The notes under the pieces were generated by a model that saw only the letters and a list, made by a program, of their open reading frames with translations, had not been told where the DNA came from and ran no database searches. Shown in pieces: positions 36,289 through 46,980 of a stretch of 64,000 bases of DNA. The position numbers and the translations under genes were made by a program. Numbering within the stretch: position 1 is the stretch's first letter; each line of letters begins with the position of its first letter. This stretch comes from Cymbidium sinense (Eukaryota > Streptophyta > Magnoliopsida > Asparagales > Orchidaceae), in assembly GCA_021442155.1 (NCBI GenBank), contig CM038218.1, positions 63,362,474 to 63,426,473 on the forward strand, in the 5' to 3' direction.

Positions 36289-37460
36289 ATTGACAAGATA
36301 CCCATACGTAATGAGTCTTTATAGAATGTGGTGGACTACTTGCATCTAATTTTATAAAGTCGATGACAAGCATGATCATGCAAATTGCCTTCATCTAGCA
36401 TGGTAGAGCTTGCTCAAAGTCTTCTATGAGTCACACTTGCTCATGCATGTATAGAATAGACTTTGTACTATCTTATTACTATTAAAGAAATGTACCTTCG
36501 AAGGAGCTTTCTTCAAAATATGCTATGTACAACCTATGGCAGTATGCGTAATGCAATTTTGATAGATCTCTCCATTGATCTTGATCGTGAATATTGTTAT
36601 AGGATGTATCACTCATTAAGGAGAAATGTTTTGAATAGCCATGTAAATGACTCAATATCTCTTTCGATAGAAAGGCTAATCCAAATAAGACATTTTACTA
36701 GATGATTCACTTCAACAAAAAGGAGCAGATTATATTTATTGAGTCGATAGCTTGTATCAAAAATTATGACATCTCCAAAACAATCATATTCTATCCTTGA
36801 CATGCCATTGCTCCAAAAAAATAAAATAAACTAAGCTATCTGACTCATCAACTTAGATATTCCATGCAAACATCCCATCCTCAGCTTGCCTTTCCTTGAA
36901 CAGTTGTATTAATGTATTACTATCACCATTTGTAATCCTTGATCTTCTCTCTTTATGGATGAAATTGAAAGCATCTCTTTCTATGAAGCCAATATTCTCC
37001 ACGCTGCCAACTTTCTTACTTAGATGGCTAAACACGCTGTTCTTAATTCGCTCTATCATTGTCTTCAAATAGCCTTCATAACCGATGCCTCGACATATGA
37101 GAAGATGTAGGTCACGCTTTACAATGAATGATTATTACTTTTATATGTTTTTTAATATTCTACCTCATATAAATCAATAGAAAATCTAATCATGGTCAAA
37201 AACTCCTTGTATCTATTTTTGAATTTGATTGATGATTAGATTGACTTTTCTTACATGCTTTTGAACAAAAAAATCATTTGATTTTAATTTCTTGCGCTAT
37301 AATAACTAGTATGATCCTTCATAACATTGAGCAGCTTGATATGCATAATCACAAGACAATGCATACGCCTCCTTTTCATTGTGAATGGTGAAGGAGTTTC
37401 CACATTTGATACATTAGCTTCATCATCGCATTTTTACCATTCACCTCAAACACAAATATG
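36289..37460 (-). pseudogene. MULE transposase pseudogene, 5' half (FAR1 DNA-binding and DDE N-terminal part)
   Basis: From right to left: a FAR1-type DNA-binding start (37,310-37,400) with GNSFTIHNEKEAYALSCDYA; a linking region (36,853-37,110) with HLLICRGIGYEGYLKTMIER and SVENIGFIERDAFNF then RITNGDSNTLIQLFKERQAE; the first catalytic Asp block (36,609-36,803), EYDCFGDVIIFDTSYRLNKY then VNHL and SFTWLFKTFL; HILKKAPSKV near 36,500-36,530 with the adjacent His/Cys region; and EDFEQALPC near 36,400. It ends with KTHYVWVSCQ at the Gypsy junction. All of these follow the order of FAR1-related MULE transposases (Jittery/MURA relatives). Several stops and frame changes are present. The remainder of the gene lies at 16,250-17,077. 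Confidence 0.88.
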
Positions 37461-39860
37461 TCACATGCAAAATCCAAAACTAGAAAATTCTTTATGAAAT
37501 ATCTCCAAACATCTTACAATGGGATATACTAAACATATGACAAGCCCCATAATTATATAAACTAGAAAAATGGGGTGTACCCTCATGAGAGTACACAGAG
37601 TACATATGTAAAACAGCTCCAAAAATAAGCAAATTATCCATGAAACATCTCCAAATAGATTACAATGGGATATAATAAACATATGACATGCCCAAACTAA
37701 AAAAATTTTAGAATAGGTGTACTCTCAGTACACAAAATACACATGTAAAATAGCTAAAAACTAATAAATTCTTCATAAACATCTAATAGATTATAATGGG
37801 ATATAATAAACATATGACATCCCCACAATTAAAATTTTAGAAAAATGGATGTACCCTCAGAGTACACATGCAAAAAAAACTCCAAAATTAGCAAATTCTT
37901 CATGAAACATCTCCAATAGATTACAATGGGATATAGTAAAGATATGACATCCCCACAACAGTAAAATTTTAGAAAATGGGTGTACTCTCATGAGAGTACA
38001 CAAAGTACACATATAAAATATCTAAAAAACTAGCAAATTCTTCATGAAATATCTCCAACAGATTACAATGGGATATAGCAAAGATATGACACCCCACAAT
38101 TAAAAATTTTAGAAAAATGGGGTGTACTCTTATGAGAGTACACATAGATCACATGCAAAATAACTTCAAAAACTAGCAAATTCTTTATGAAACATCTCCA
38201 AACAGATTATAATGGGATATAGTAAACATATGACACACCCCATAATTAAAATTTTTAGAAAAATGGGGTGTACTCTTATGAGAGTGCATAGAGTACACAT
38301 GCAAAATAGCCCCAAAAATTAGCAAATTCTTCATGAAACATCTCCAAACAGATTATAATGAGATATAATAAAAATATGACACACCCCATAATTAAAAATT
38401 TTAGAAAAATGGGATGTACCCTCATGAGAGTACACAGAGTAGACATGCAAAATAGCTCCAAAAACTAGCAAATTCTTCATGAAATATCTCCGAACAGATT
38501 ACAATGAGATATACCAAACATATGAAACCCCACAATTAAAAAAAAAATTAAAAATGGGTGTATCCTCATGAGGCACTTAGAGTACACGCAAAATACCCAA
38601 AACCAAAGCAAATTCTTCATGAAACATAAAAATATCTTACAATGATATCTAAACATATGACAAGCCCCATAGTTGAAAAAATTTTAAAAATGGGGTGTAC
38701 TCATAAGAGTACAAAGAGTACACATAACAGTCTCCTAAAACCAAAGAAATTCTTCATGAAACCTCTCCACACATCTTCCAATAAGTTATGGTAATTAAAC
38801 AAGTCCCAATTAAACATTTTAAAAAAATGAGGTGTACCTCATGAGAATATATAGAGTACACATGCAAAACAACTAAAAACCAGAAATTCTGCACAAAATA
38901 TCTCAAAACATCTTACATTAGCTTATGGTAAACAAATGACAAGCCCCATAAAAAAAATTGAAAATAAGATGTACTCTCAGAGTACAGAGAGTACACATGC
39001 AAAATACCTAAAAATCAACCAATCAAATTCTCCAAACTACTTAAAGCCAAAATGAACATATTATATCCAAATAAAGAGAAATAGAAAAAAATGAAATGTG
39101 TACTCTCAGAGAGTATGATACAAAATAGTCATAAAACCAAACAATCATCTCCAAATATTTAATGAATCTAGTAAACATATTCTCTCCAAACAGACAAAAA
39201 AATTGAAAAAAAAAATAAAAAAATAGTTTGTACTCTCAAGAGAGTACATAGAGTACACATGCAAAATAGCTCAAAAAAGCTAACAATTAGGCTCCAAACA
39301 GCTTGTAATGGAATATATTAAACATATTCTCTCTAAACAGGCCAAAAAATCTAGAAAAAAAAAAGAGAAAATAGTCTGTACTCTTATGAGAGTATAGAGA
39401 GAACACATACAAATAAGCCTCCAAAATCAACCAATCAGCCTCTAAAGTGCTTGTAATGGAATATGTTAAACATATTCTTCCAAACAAATAAAAAAATAGA
39501 AAAAAAGAGAGAAAATAGTCTGTACTCTAATGAGAGTATATAGAGTACACATGCAAATAGCCTCAAAACCAACCAATCACTCCAAGCTTCTAGAATCTAG
39601 TAAACATATTAACTCCAAATAAGATTTAATAAAAAAAAATGAAAAAATAAGGTGTACACTCATGAGAGTATATAGAGTACACATGCAAAACACCCCTAAA
39701 AATCAACCAATCAGCCTCCAAATAGTTTGTAATGTTATCTACTAAACATATTATATCCAAACACGTAGAAATAGCTGAAAAAAATGAGAAAATGGGATGT
39801 ACTTTAATGAGAGTATAGAGTACACATAAAAATACTAAAATAAGCCAAAGTCCTTCAAAA
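37461..39860 (-). repeat. MULE subterminal satellite array 4 (about 17 units, inverted)
   Basis: The same palindrome-centred repeat as arrays 1-3 but in opposite orientation: cores near 37,575, 37,710, 37,855, 37,981-38,000 (a perfect 20-bp palindrome), 38,125, 38,268, 38,417, 38,562, 38,697, 38,835, 38,972, 39,100, 39,232, 39,378, 39,525, 39,652 and 39,800. Inner units share one spacer type (gcaaattcttcatgaaacatctcc ... attacaatgggatata); outer units resemble the A/B types of array 2 (aaccaatcagcctcc, taacaattaggctcc). It lies between the transposase gene and the right terminal repeat, so the transposase promoter may lie within or beyond it. Confidence 0.95.
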
Positions 39861-40148
39861 AGAACTCCTAACAATGTAGAAATATACATTAAATAAAAGA
39901 TTTTCAAAGAATATCACTAATAACCCTAAACAAAGCAAATATAAATTTAGAAAATTTAGATGCATTTTATTTAATACATCATAAATTGGTCGAATATCAT
40001 CAAACAACTTCAAATGTTCTCCATCTTCACGTTCTTCCAAAATGAAATGAGATTTGCTTTCTAGCTCAATTTGTCCGAAAAAAAAAACATATTATGCCCT
40101 AAGTCTATTTATATATTGCATTTAAATTTTTCCCGTGCATTCAAATAT
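39861..40148 (-). other. Sequence between array 4 and right terminal repeat
   Basis: AT-rich. A minus-strand frame (39,855-40,040, extendable upstream) has a protein-like start (EEREDGEHLKLFDDIRPIYD) but becomes a hydrophobic, low-complexity tail. It could be a 5' exon remnant of the transposase or chance; I cannot decide. Confidence 0.3.
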
Positions 40149-40290
40149 TTTAACGGATGAGCCTTATGTAAATGTCGTTAAGGTGTCATCAAGTTATAAT
40201 ATTTTAAAGTAAAAAAAAAGTCATATTTTCATATTGGACACGTATGATAACCATCCTGACGTAAATATGTCACGCACATAATATTTTCTC
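40149..40290 (-). repeat. MULE right terminal inverted repeat
   Basis: The reverse complement aligns with 7,700-7,875, with identical termini and shared internal blocks around gtccaatatgaaaatatg and ataacttgatgac. Near the tip it carries an imperfect palindrome TGACGTAAATATGTCA (40,257-40,272) where the left repeat has its stem-loop. Confidence 0.9.
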
Positions 40291-40299
40291 AATTATATG
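40291..40299. repeat. Right 9-bp target-site duplication of the MULE
   Basis: AATTATATG directly follows AATATTTTCTC, the complement of the left terminus. One mismatch to the left copy is consistent with an old insertion. Confidence 0.88.
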
Positions 40300-42220
40300 A
40301 GACATTAATTCGGCTAGCAATCATAAAATTAGAAGGGGGACATGAGGGCCGCCATGGCCAGAGCATCTCTAGGTTTGAGAATAACTTATGGTTATACATA
40401 AAAAGGTACTAAAATATATATATGTTTGAGTCCTAATAAGTCCCCCATATATAGATATTCTCTCTCGTCCCTTTATTTTATATACCATACGATTTTATGT
40501 TTTTTTTTCAAAAAAAAAAAAAAAAAAAAAAAACAAATGTAAGACCAAAAGTCACACTTGGAGTATTTTTTTTAATGGGAAAATTACATGTATGTTGCTC
40601 AAATATGAGCTATTATAAGATTAATAAAAATGTCATTTTTTAATTATTGAATCATATGTTTGCACATATCATCATCAAATCATTGGAAATTTGTTAAAAG
40701 AAAAAAAAATATATTGACATTTTATTATGAATTTTGATATTTAGGCCAAAATATGAGAAACGGAGATAAGAGAATTTTGATTTTATAAATAGTCAAAATT
40801 TGAGTGTTATGCATAATAATTTTCCTTTAATTGTTGAAGAATTGTTAGTTATGCACAATGCAAGATAGTGCACTCTTCTAATATGAGTTAAGGCTAACTT
40901 CATTAAGTGATCAATCATACCTAAACATGATTCTTCTATAATAAGAATATTTCAAATTAATTAAGTGATCAATTTAAATATGACACTTCTATAATTTTTT
41001 AGTCTTATTTATTCTTAGACTAACATAATGATTAAACTAAGTGACATGAAGCTACCATGCTTTTTTTTTTTTTGCTTTTTTTACATAACAACTTAGAATT
41101 CTTGCATGTCGCTTTTCATAATGTATTAGAGTATACAAAATGTTTATAAAATTTTAAATGTTTAATTAATAGTAAATTGAAAAGTAAACTAAAATATTAA
41201 CGAATTAGAATATTAATTAATTTATTTTGTCGTTTTAAGTTTGTTCTAAATAAAGGAATTTAAAATACACCTTCATGTGACCTCAACCATGCCCATGAAC
41301 TATATCATCTTAGCCTTTAGCAATGCTTAATTATTCCTACACCATGTGAATAATGTTAATGCAATTGATGCCACTCCTCAACTTCCCAAGGCTCAATACA
41401 CTACATTATTAAAAAGCTCAATGCTATTGCCTCAACCTCCTAAACCCAAGATCTTGTGCCAATAATCTTATGTCCACATTGTTCACTTGTGAGTATGATA
41501 GACTTAGTTTGCACAGCAAAGAGACATAACATAAAGACAAATTAGATTCAACATGAATTCAAATTTTAAAGATTTGACCGCAAAGTCAATTCTAGGAAGC
41601 CTTCCAAACATTTTATTCTTTTTTTTCTAAATTATGCCTCCACAATAATTTATTCTTTATAATTTATTATATAATTTTAATTCATAATAAGGGATTTAAA
41701 ATATAATATTGATATTTTAATTTATCAATTAATCTTATTTACTTAAATTTAATTTAAATGAGCTTTATCTAATTTAATTTATTATTTATGATTAATTAAA
41801 ATTTTTAGTTTATGATAATTATAATTTAATAAAGTTAATTATAAATTGTATATTTGATAATGAAGTGGTTCATAATAAATATTGATTAATATTTAATTTA
41901 TTTAATAAAAATTGATTATTGATCAATTATTTAAAATAAATACTAGAGATTTAATAATTGATATTAAATTATATATTTATAATTAATGAATAAATTTAAT
42001 ATTAGTGTTATTTATTATATGATATCTTAATATAATTTAGTGGACTTATGTTTATATATGAAAATCAGATATCTTATTTTTCCTCATTATGTTTCATAAC
42101 ATTCAACACATAAGGATATTTTAATCTTTTCTGCACAAACAACCGTGAAGACAAGATTAATTGAGTTTTCAAATAAAATCACCTACCAAAACATTTCCTA
42201 CTATCAGATTTTCTCAGAAG
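40300..42220. other. AT-rich intergenic region, no gene seen
   Basis: A long poly-A run lies at about 40,509-40,533 and a poly-T near 41,062. 41,640-42,060 is almost pure A/T (ttaatttaatttattattta-like). No protein-like frame, no RNA gene recognised. Confidence 0.6.
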
Positions 42221-42227
42221 CTTGATC

Positions 42228-42480
42228 ACACCTTCTAAACCCAAGTCCCAAACGACTATTTTTTTTTCTTCACATTCAATCAAACACAAAAAAAAAAAAA
42301 AATTTCGACTTTATTTTAAACCAAAGAACTTTAATAATAGGTCTAATTTACATTATTTAAAAGATGCCATGATCCTAAATACGTTCAACCAATTAACAAA
42401 ATAAAATATTTTGAGCTAAAATATTTTTATTTTATTATTTATTTCAATAGATCCTATCTTATCTTTTTATTAAATTAAGG
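42228..42480 (+). repeat. Duplicated ~220-bp block, copy 1
   Basis: cttcacattcaatcaaacac, aaccaaagaactttaataat and aaaatattttgagctaaaat occur here and again at 43,090-43,300 in the same order, about 0.85 kb downstream. It is noncoding; possibly two copies of a small mobile element or a local duplication. Confidence 0.85.
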
Positions 42481-42964
42481 CTATAAGATATATGGTGGGC
42501 AATAAATTATAGATATAAGGTGGAAAACTAGACTAATTATAGATATTACATTTGCATGAGTTTGAAAAAATTCATCACAGGCGTGCACATTGAGATTGAT
42601 GATTAAGACTTTTAGATTAAAATTAAAAAGGCACTTTAGTATGCTAACATTTTTTTTAATAAAGAAAAAATATTTTCATTACTAACACAAAAATACAAAT
42701 GATGGATGAATGGTAATCAAGGAAAAAAAAACAAACTAAATAAAAAAATTGATCAAAATTATCATAACACTACAAACACAAGAAAAAACTAATCATATTT
42801 ACTTTCCCACTTATTTGGATCACTACTATCTCTAGTGTTGTATGGTTCTTCAACAATGAATTTTCTTGTCTCTATCTAGCTATTTTGATGACTTCCTTGA
42901 AATAAATTGCAGAATATAAGGACGAATAGTCTTCATGCTTAATTTTTTATAAACAAATTTTCAT

Positions 42965-43004
42965 TACTATTATTATTACTATTATTATTATTATTATTAT
43001 TATT
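42965..43004 (+). repeat. (ATT)n microsatellite
   Basis: tactattattactattatta-type trinucleotide run, slightly interrupted. Confidence 0.95.
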
Positions 43005-43084
43005 GATATGGCTCTCAAAATACCACCAAAGCACAAATCTTGATGTCAAAAGTTTTGATGAAACAAATCAGATCAAGACTTAAA

Positions 43085-43300
43085 ATATTTTTCTCTTCAC
43101 ATTCAATCAAACACAAAAAAAAAAAAATTAGGTTTATAAACCAAAGAACTTTAATAATAGTCTAATTTACAGTATTTAAGATGCCATGATCCTTCATTTG
43201 TTCCAACCTCAAAATTAACAAAATAAAATATTTTGAGCTAAAATAAAATATTTTATTTTATTATTTATCTATAGATCAAAAATCTATCTTATCTTTTATG
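43085..43300 (+). repeat. Duplicated ~220-bp block, copy 2
   Basis: Direct copy of 42,228-42,480 with small indels, ending just before the purine-rich tract. Confidence 0.85.
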
Positions 43301-43517
43301 AATGAAGCAAGTGAAAACTAAGAAGGGAAGAAAACAAGAAGAAAAGGAAGAAGAAGAAGAGTCCAAGCAAGTGAAGAAGAAGGAAGCTAAAGCAAGGAAG
43401 AAGGCAAGGAAGAAGAAGAAGATCCAAGCAAGTGAAGAAGAAGGAAGCAAAGCAACAAGGCAAGGAAGAAAAAGAGTCACAGGAAAAAGGAAAATGAAGT
43501 GGGAGAAAAAAAACTAA
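43300..43517 (+). repeat. Purine-rich (GAA/AAG)n tract
   Basis: About 200 bp of nearly pure purine on the plus strand (gaagaaggaagctaaagcaa-type). It yields a Lys/Glu-rich 71-codon frame on the plus strand and Leu/Phe-rich frames on the minus strand; these look like products of composition rather than genes. Confidence 0.85.
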
Positions 43518-43743
43518 GATAAGATCAAATTTATAAATTATCAAATTATCAACCAAAATCTCCAACATCAAGAACTATTATAAATCATATGTTACTCCCC
43601 TTATTTGAATCCCTACAAGATTTGTATGAAAAAGGATACATAGTGGAATCTTTTCAATGAATTTTTCTCTTTTCAGTTTTAGCTAAAATTGCATATCTCA
43701 TGTTTCTTAATTATATAATCAACAAACATAAATTTCTTTTTAA

Positions 43744-43788
<45 letters not shown>
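43744..43788 (+). repeat. (ATT)n microsatellite
   Basis: About 15 perfect trinucleotide repeats. Confidence 0.97.
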
Positions 43789-43967
43789 TTTGCTTATGAG
43801 ACTTTAAAGTAAAAAAAATAATGAGAATTTATTATTAGTAAGAATATGCTATGATCTATTTAGAATCAATAAAAATTTGACATTATACGATGTTGAACCT
43901 ATTGGAATTAGAACATTAAACAGCTCATGAGTTATTTTAAAGACTTGACTTGAAGAACACTTTGGAT

Positions 43968-44370
43968 TAGGGCAAAGAGCCGAAGCCGAAATGAGCCGAA
44001 GCCTGTTGTTCAAGTGCTCATTATTGAGCTTGAGCTTGGCTCGAGCTCGATTCAAGTTTTTAGGATGGTGTTCAAGCTTGAGCTCATTTAAAAAAAATTT
44101 GTTCGAAGCTCGGTTTCGAAGCTTCATGAGCTCGACTCATTAACACATTTGTAAGAAATGGAAATATAAAATTGTTTTAATCGAAACAAGGAAAGCTTTA
44201 AATGATACTGCTCATGAACATAAATGAACAAAAAATGTTCAAGCTTGTTCATTTAGCAATAGTATTTAAAAAGTGTTCAAGCTCGTTTGATTAGTTAAAT
44301 AAACGAACATGAACGAACTCTAATCGCCGAGTCACAGTAGTTTGTTGAACGCCGTTCAGTTGCAGCCCTA
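43968..44370. mobile_element. hAT-like MITE (~0.4 kb)
   Basis: Starts TAGGGCAAAG and ends TTGCAGCCCTA, short hAT-style inverted termini, with dense GAGCTCGA/GAGCTTGAGC subterminal words on the left side (44,020-44,140) and GTTCAAGCTTGTTC/GTTCAAGCTCGTT words on the right (44,235-44,290). No coding capacity. The expected 8-bp target duplication is not evident, so the ends are provisional. Confidence 0.65.
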
Positions 44371-45566
44371 ATTCCATGTTTCTATTGAACAACTAATTTC
44401 AATCCTAGAGGAGATGTCTAGCTTAGAAATGAAGAGGAAGCACAAAACAATCATATTTTTACTTGAGGAAAATAATTTGGTTGTGCTAAAGAGTGGTTGT
44501 ATGCATCAATTGTTATTTAGGTGAGTCATAGATCTATATATGAAGTTCTCATGCCCAAAAAAGTAACAATGAGTACAAAATTTGGTACTTTTTTAAACAT
44601 CATTATTTGATTGTAACCACACTTCTTAGAACAAATCAATACATAACAAAAAATTATTAAGTCCTATCGGCATTAATCAATACTTTAGCTATGGATGATA
44701 TATAAAGAGATACAATATATGCATAAAAGTTTGCCAAATTATGATGCAATTTTTTATTATAAAAAGTAAGTTTATCAGATAGATGGACTCTAAGGTAAGG
44801 GAAAAAGATATATAAAAATGAGTCATTAGATGTTTAGAGAAAAATTACAATTTGATGACAATTTATTAATTCTAATATTAAATCCTACAATATTTAGTGC
44901 TTGAGATAGAAGCATAACAAATAATCTTCCACTCTTTCAAAATTTATCAGTACTTTTTTGAAATTAAGAATGTGAGATCATTCCTATTGAGCAATACTCT
45001 TTATATAACTCTTTGATTATTTGTAATGCAAGTCTTCCAACAAAAAACTTAGCAATAGGATAAAAAAATAGATGAGATTATTAATTTTTTATTTCATTAT
45101 AAGAAAACATTAACACAAGTTGATTCTCACAAGAAGAACAATGTTTGAATATTATTCTCGAAGTAAGAAGTTTTTTTTTCTTATAGGGAAAGAGAGTCAA
45201 AATCAGAGAAGGTATACATAAACGAGGCTGACAAAGGCACATGAAATATTAATCAAGAGTTTGTTCACAAGAGAAATAAAATAGATGGAGAGAGGAGATA
45301 TCAAAGGTGGCAATGAGACTATTAGGATATCAGATGTTGTCTATAGGAGAGGATCAAAGTTTGAAAAAGTGACCTAGGATGAACAAGGTGTGACAAGATG
45401 ATCAATATAGTTAAGAATTCCATGAATCATTGATATTGATTTTAAAGTAGTGACAATGCAAGCACTAATGAGGATTACATTATATCTATCAATAGCGCCT
45501 TGAAGGGGATCAGGACACCAACACAAGTGATGTTAGAATTCCATAGTTACATGTTTATTTTTTGAT
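44371..45566. other. Intergenic stretch, no gene seen
   Basis: AT-rich, non-repetitive at the scale I can see, stops in all frames. No features supported. Confidence 0.5.
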
Positions 45567-46980
45567 TACCACCCTATGGTGTTTATTTTTGGATATGTAT
45601 ATATGGGGACACCACGACGAGGGTGTACTTATTGAAGTGGTCGAACATTGAATATGAAGTATTATCTCGAAGATAGAGAGACTTCACCCTTTAATGGACC
45701 TAATCATAATAAGGACTCTGAGGCATGATGGGTCTTCGAATATACCAAAGATTTCTTCATACTTTACATGGATGAATAAAGTAGGATTTATTAAAAGTTC
45801 TGTTCTATGCAAGCCCCATAGTTAATTACATCCTAAGGAAAGTGAATTTTTTTAGGAATACTCTCAATTAAACTAAGCAATTGTTGTCTCAAAAGATTTC
45901 AAAGATAAGACTATCAATAAATTGGCTATATTGGAAAATCAAATGGGATAGATCAAAAGGAGAGACTTATTATTGAAGTCAAAGGAGATGACTAGGGAAT
46001 GCTCATGATATTAAGAAACCTAGTGAACATTCCAATCTACTATATAGTTGGGCTTTATATGTTTAAAATTGAGGAGAATTATTTATTTGAGTTGAGATTT
46101 TATTAGAAAGCTAGGACTTATAATCCCACAATACAAGATTGTGGAAATGCCTAAGAGGTGAGGATTTATGCTTGTAGCCCAAAGGAAACAGCCACCTCGG
46201 ATCCTGAATCTAGGGAGCTTTAGCAAGAGCTAAAGCATAACCTAAATCTAAGCAAAGATGGGTATATGGTTGTCGTGTTTATTTTGATATGTGTATGGGG
46301 ACACCTCAGATCAGGGTGTATTTATCAAGTGATTGGGTACAATATTAAGAATGGTGCACTATATTGAAAGATAGAAATCACCATCCTATAATGGATCTAA
46401 TCACCTAATAAGGACTCCTAAGGCATGATGGGTCTTTGAATATATTAGAGATTTTTCCCTACTTTACATAGATGAATAAAGTAGGGTTTATATTAAATCG
46501 GTTTTAAAGTTTCTTATGGGGGCAAGCTCCCATAGTTAATTACATCCTATGAAAGGTGAATTCCTTAGGAATATTCTCGATTAAAGTAGACAATTATTAT
46601 TTCCAATGATTTTAAAGATAAGACTATCAATAAATTGGTTATATTATAAGATCAAATGGAATAGATCAAAAGAAGAGACTTATTATTGAAGCCAAAGGAG
46701 ATGAGTAGGGAATGCTCATGATACTAGGAAACCTAGTGAGCATTCCAATCTACCTTATGGTTGGGATTTATATGTTTAAAATTGAAGAGATTTATTTATT
46801 TGAGTTAAAATTTTATTAGAAAACTAGGATTTATAATCTCATAATACAAGATTATAGAAATGCCTAAGAGGCGAGGATTTATACTTGTAGGCTGAAGAAA
46901 ATAGCCACCTCAGATGCTAAATCTTGGAATCTTTAGCAAGGGCTAAAGCATGACTTAAATCTAATCAAAGGTGGGTATAA
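45567..46980 (+). repeat. ~0.7-kb tandem duplication
   Basis: 45,567-46,266 and 46,267-46,980 are tandem copies: tatggggacacc, gggtgta, atgatgggtctt, catagttaattacatcctat, ccaaaggagatga and attccaatctac recur in order about 705 bp apart. Short phrases (gagacttcaccct, catagttaattac) also resemble the LTR at 56,786, so this could be a fragment of a related LTR family. No coding frame. Confidence 0.85.

Larger units (their letters stand above)
7700..40290. mobile_element. 32.6-kb Ulp1-carrying Mutator-like element (MULE) with nested Gypsy
   Basis: Both ends read GAGAAAATATTATGTGCG inward and are flanked by GATTATATG (7,691-7,699) and AATTATATG (40,291-40,299), a 9-bp duplication of the Mutator type with one mismatch. 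The terminal repeats extend about 140-175 bp. Internally there is a FAR1-type MULE transposase gene on the minus strand, split by a Gypsy insertion, and a Ulp1/C48-like pseudogene on the plus strand. This gene pair matches the Ulp1-bearing MULEs of plants (Kaonashi-like). Without the 19.2-kb Gypsy the element was about 13.4 kb. Four arrays of a palindrome-centred repeat fill much of the remainder. Both genes are broken, so the copy is not autonomous now. Confidence 0.92.

Noticed and set aside
36463..36705. 80-codon plus-strand frame
   Set aside because: Antisense shadow of the MULE transposase, which gives clear family motifs on the minus strand.
37461..39907. Minus-strand frames with YSHESTDYF-like phrases
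   Set aside because: Same satellite in the inverted array; not a protein family.
43302..43571. Lys/Glu-rich plus-strand and Leu/Phe-rich minus-strand frames
   Set aside because: Direct products of the purine-rich tract.
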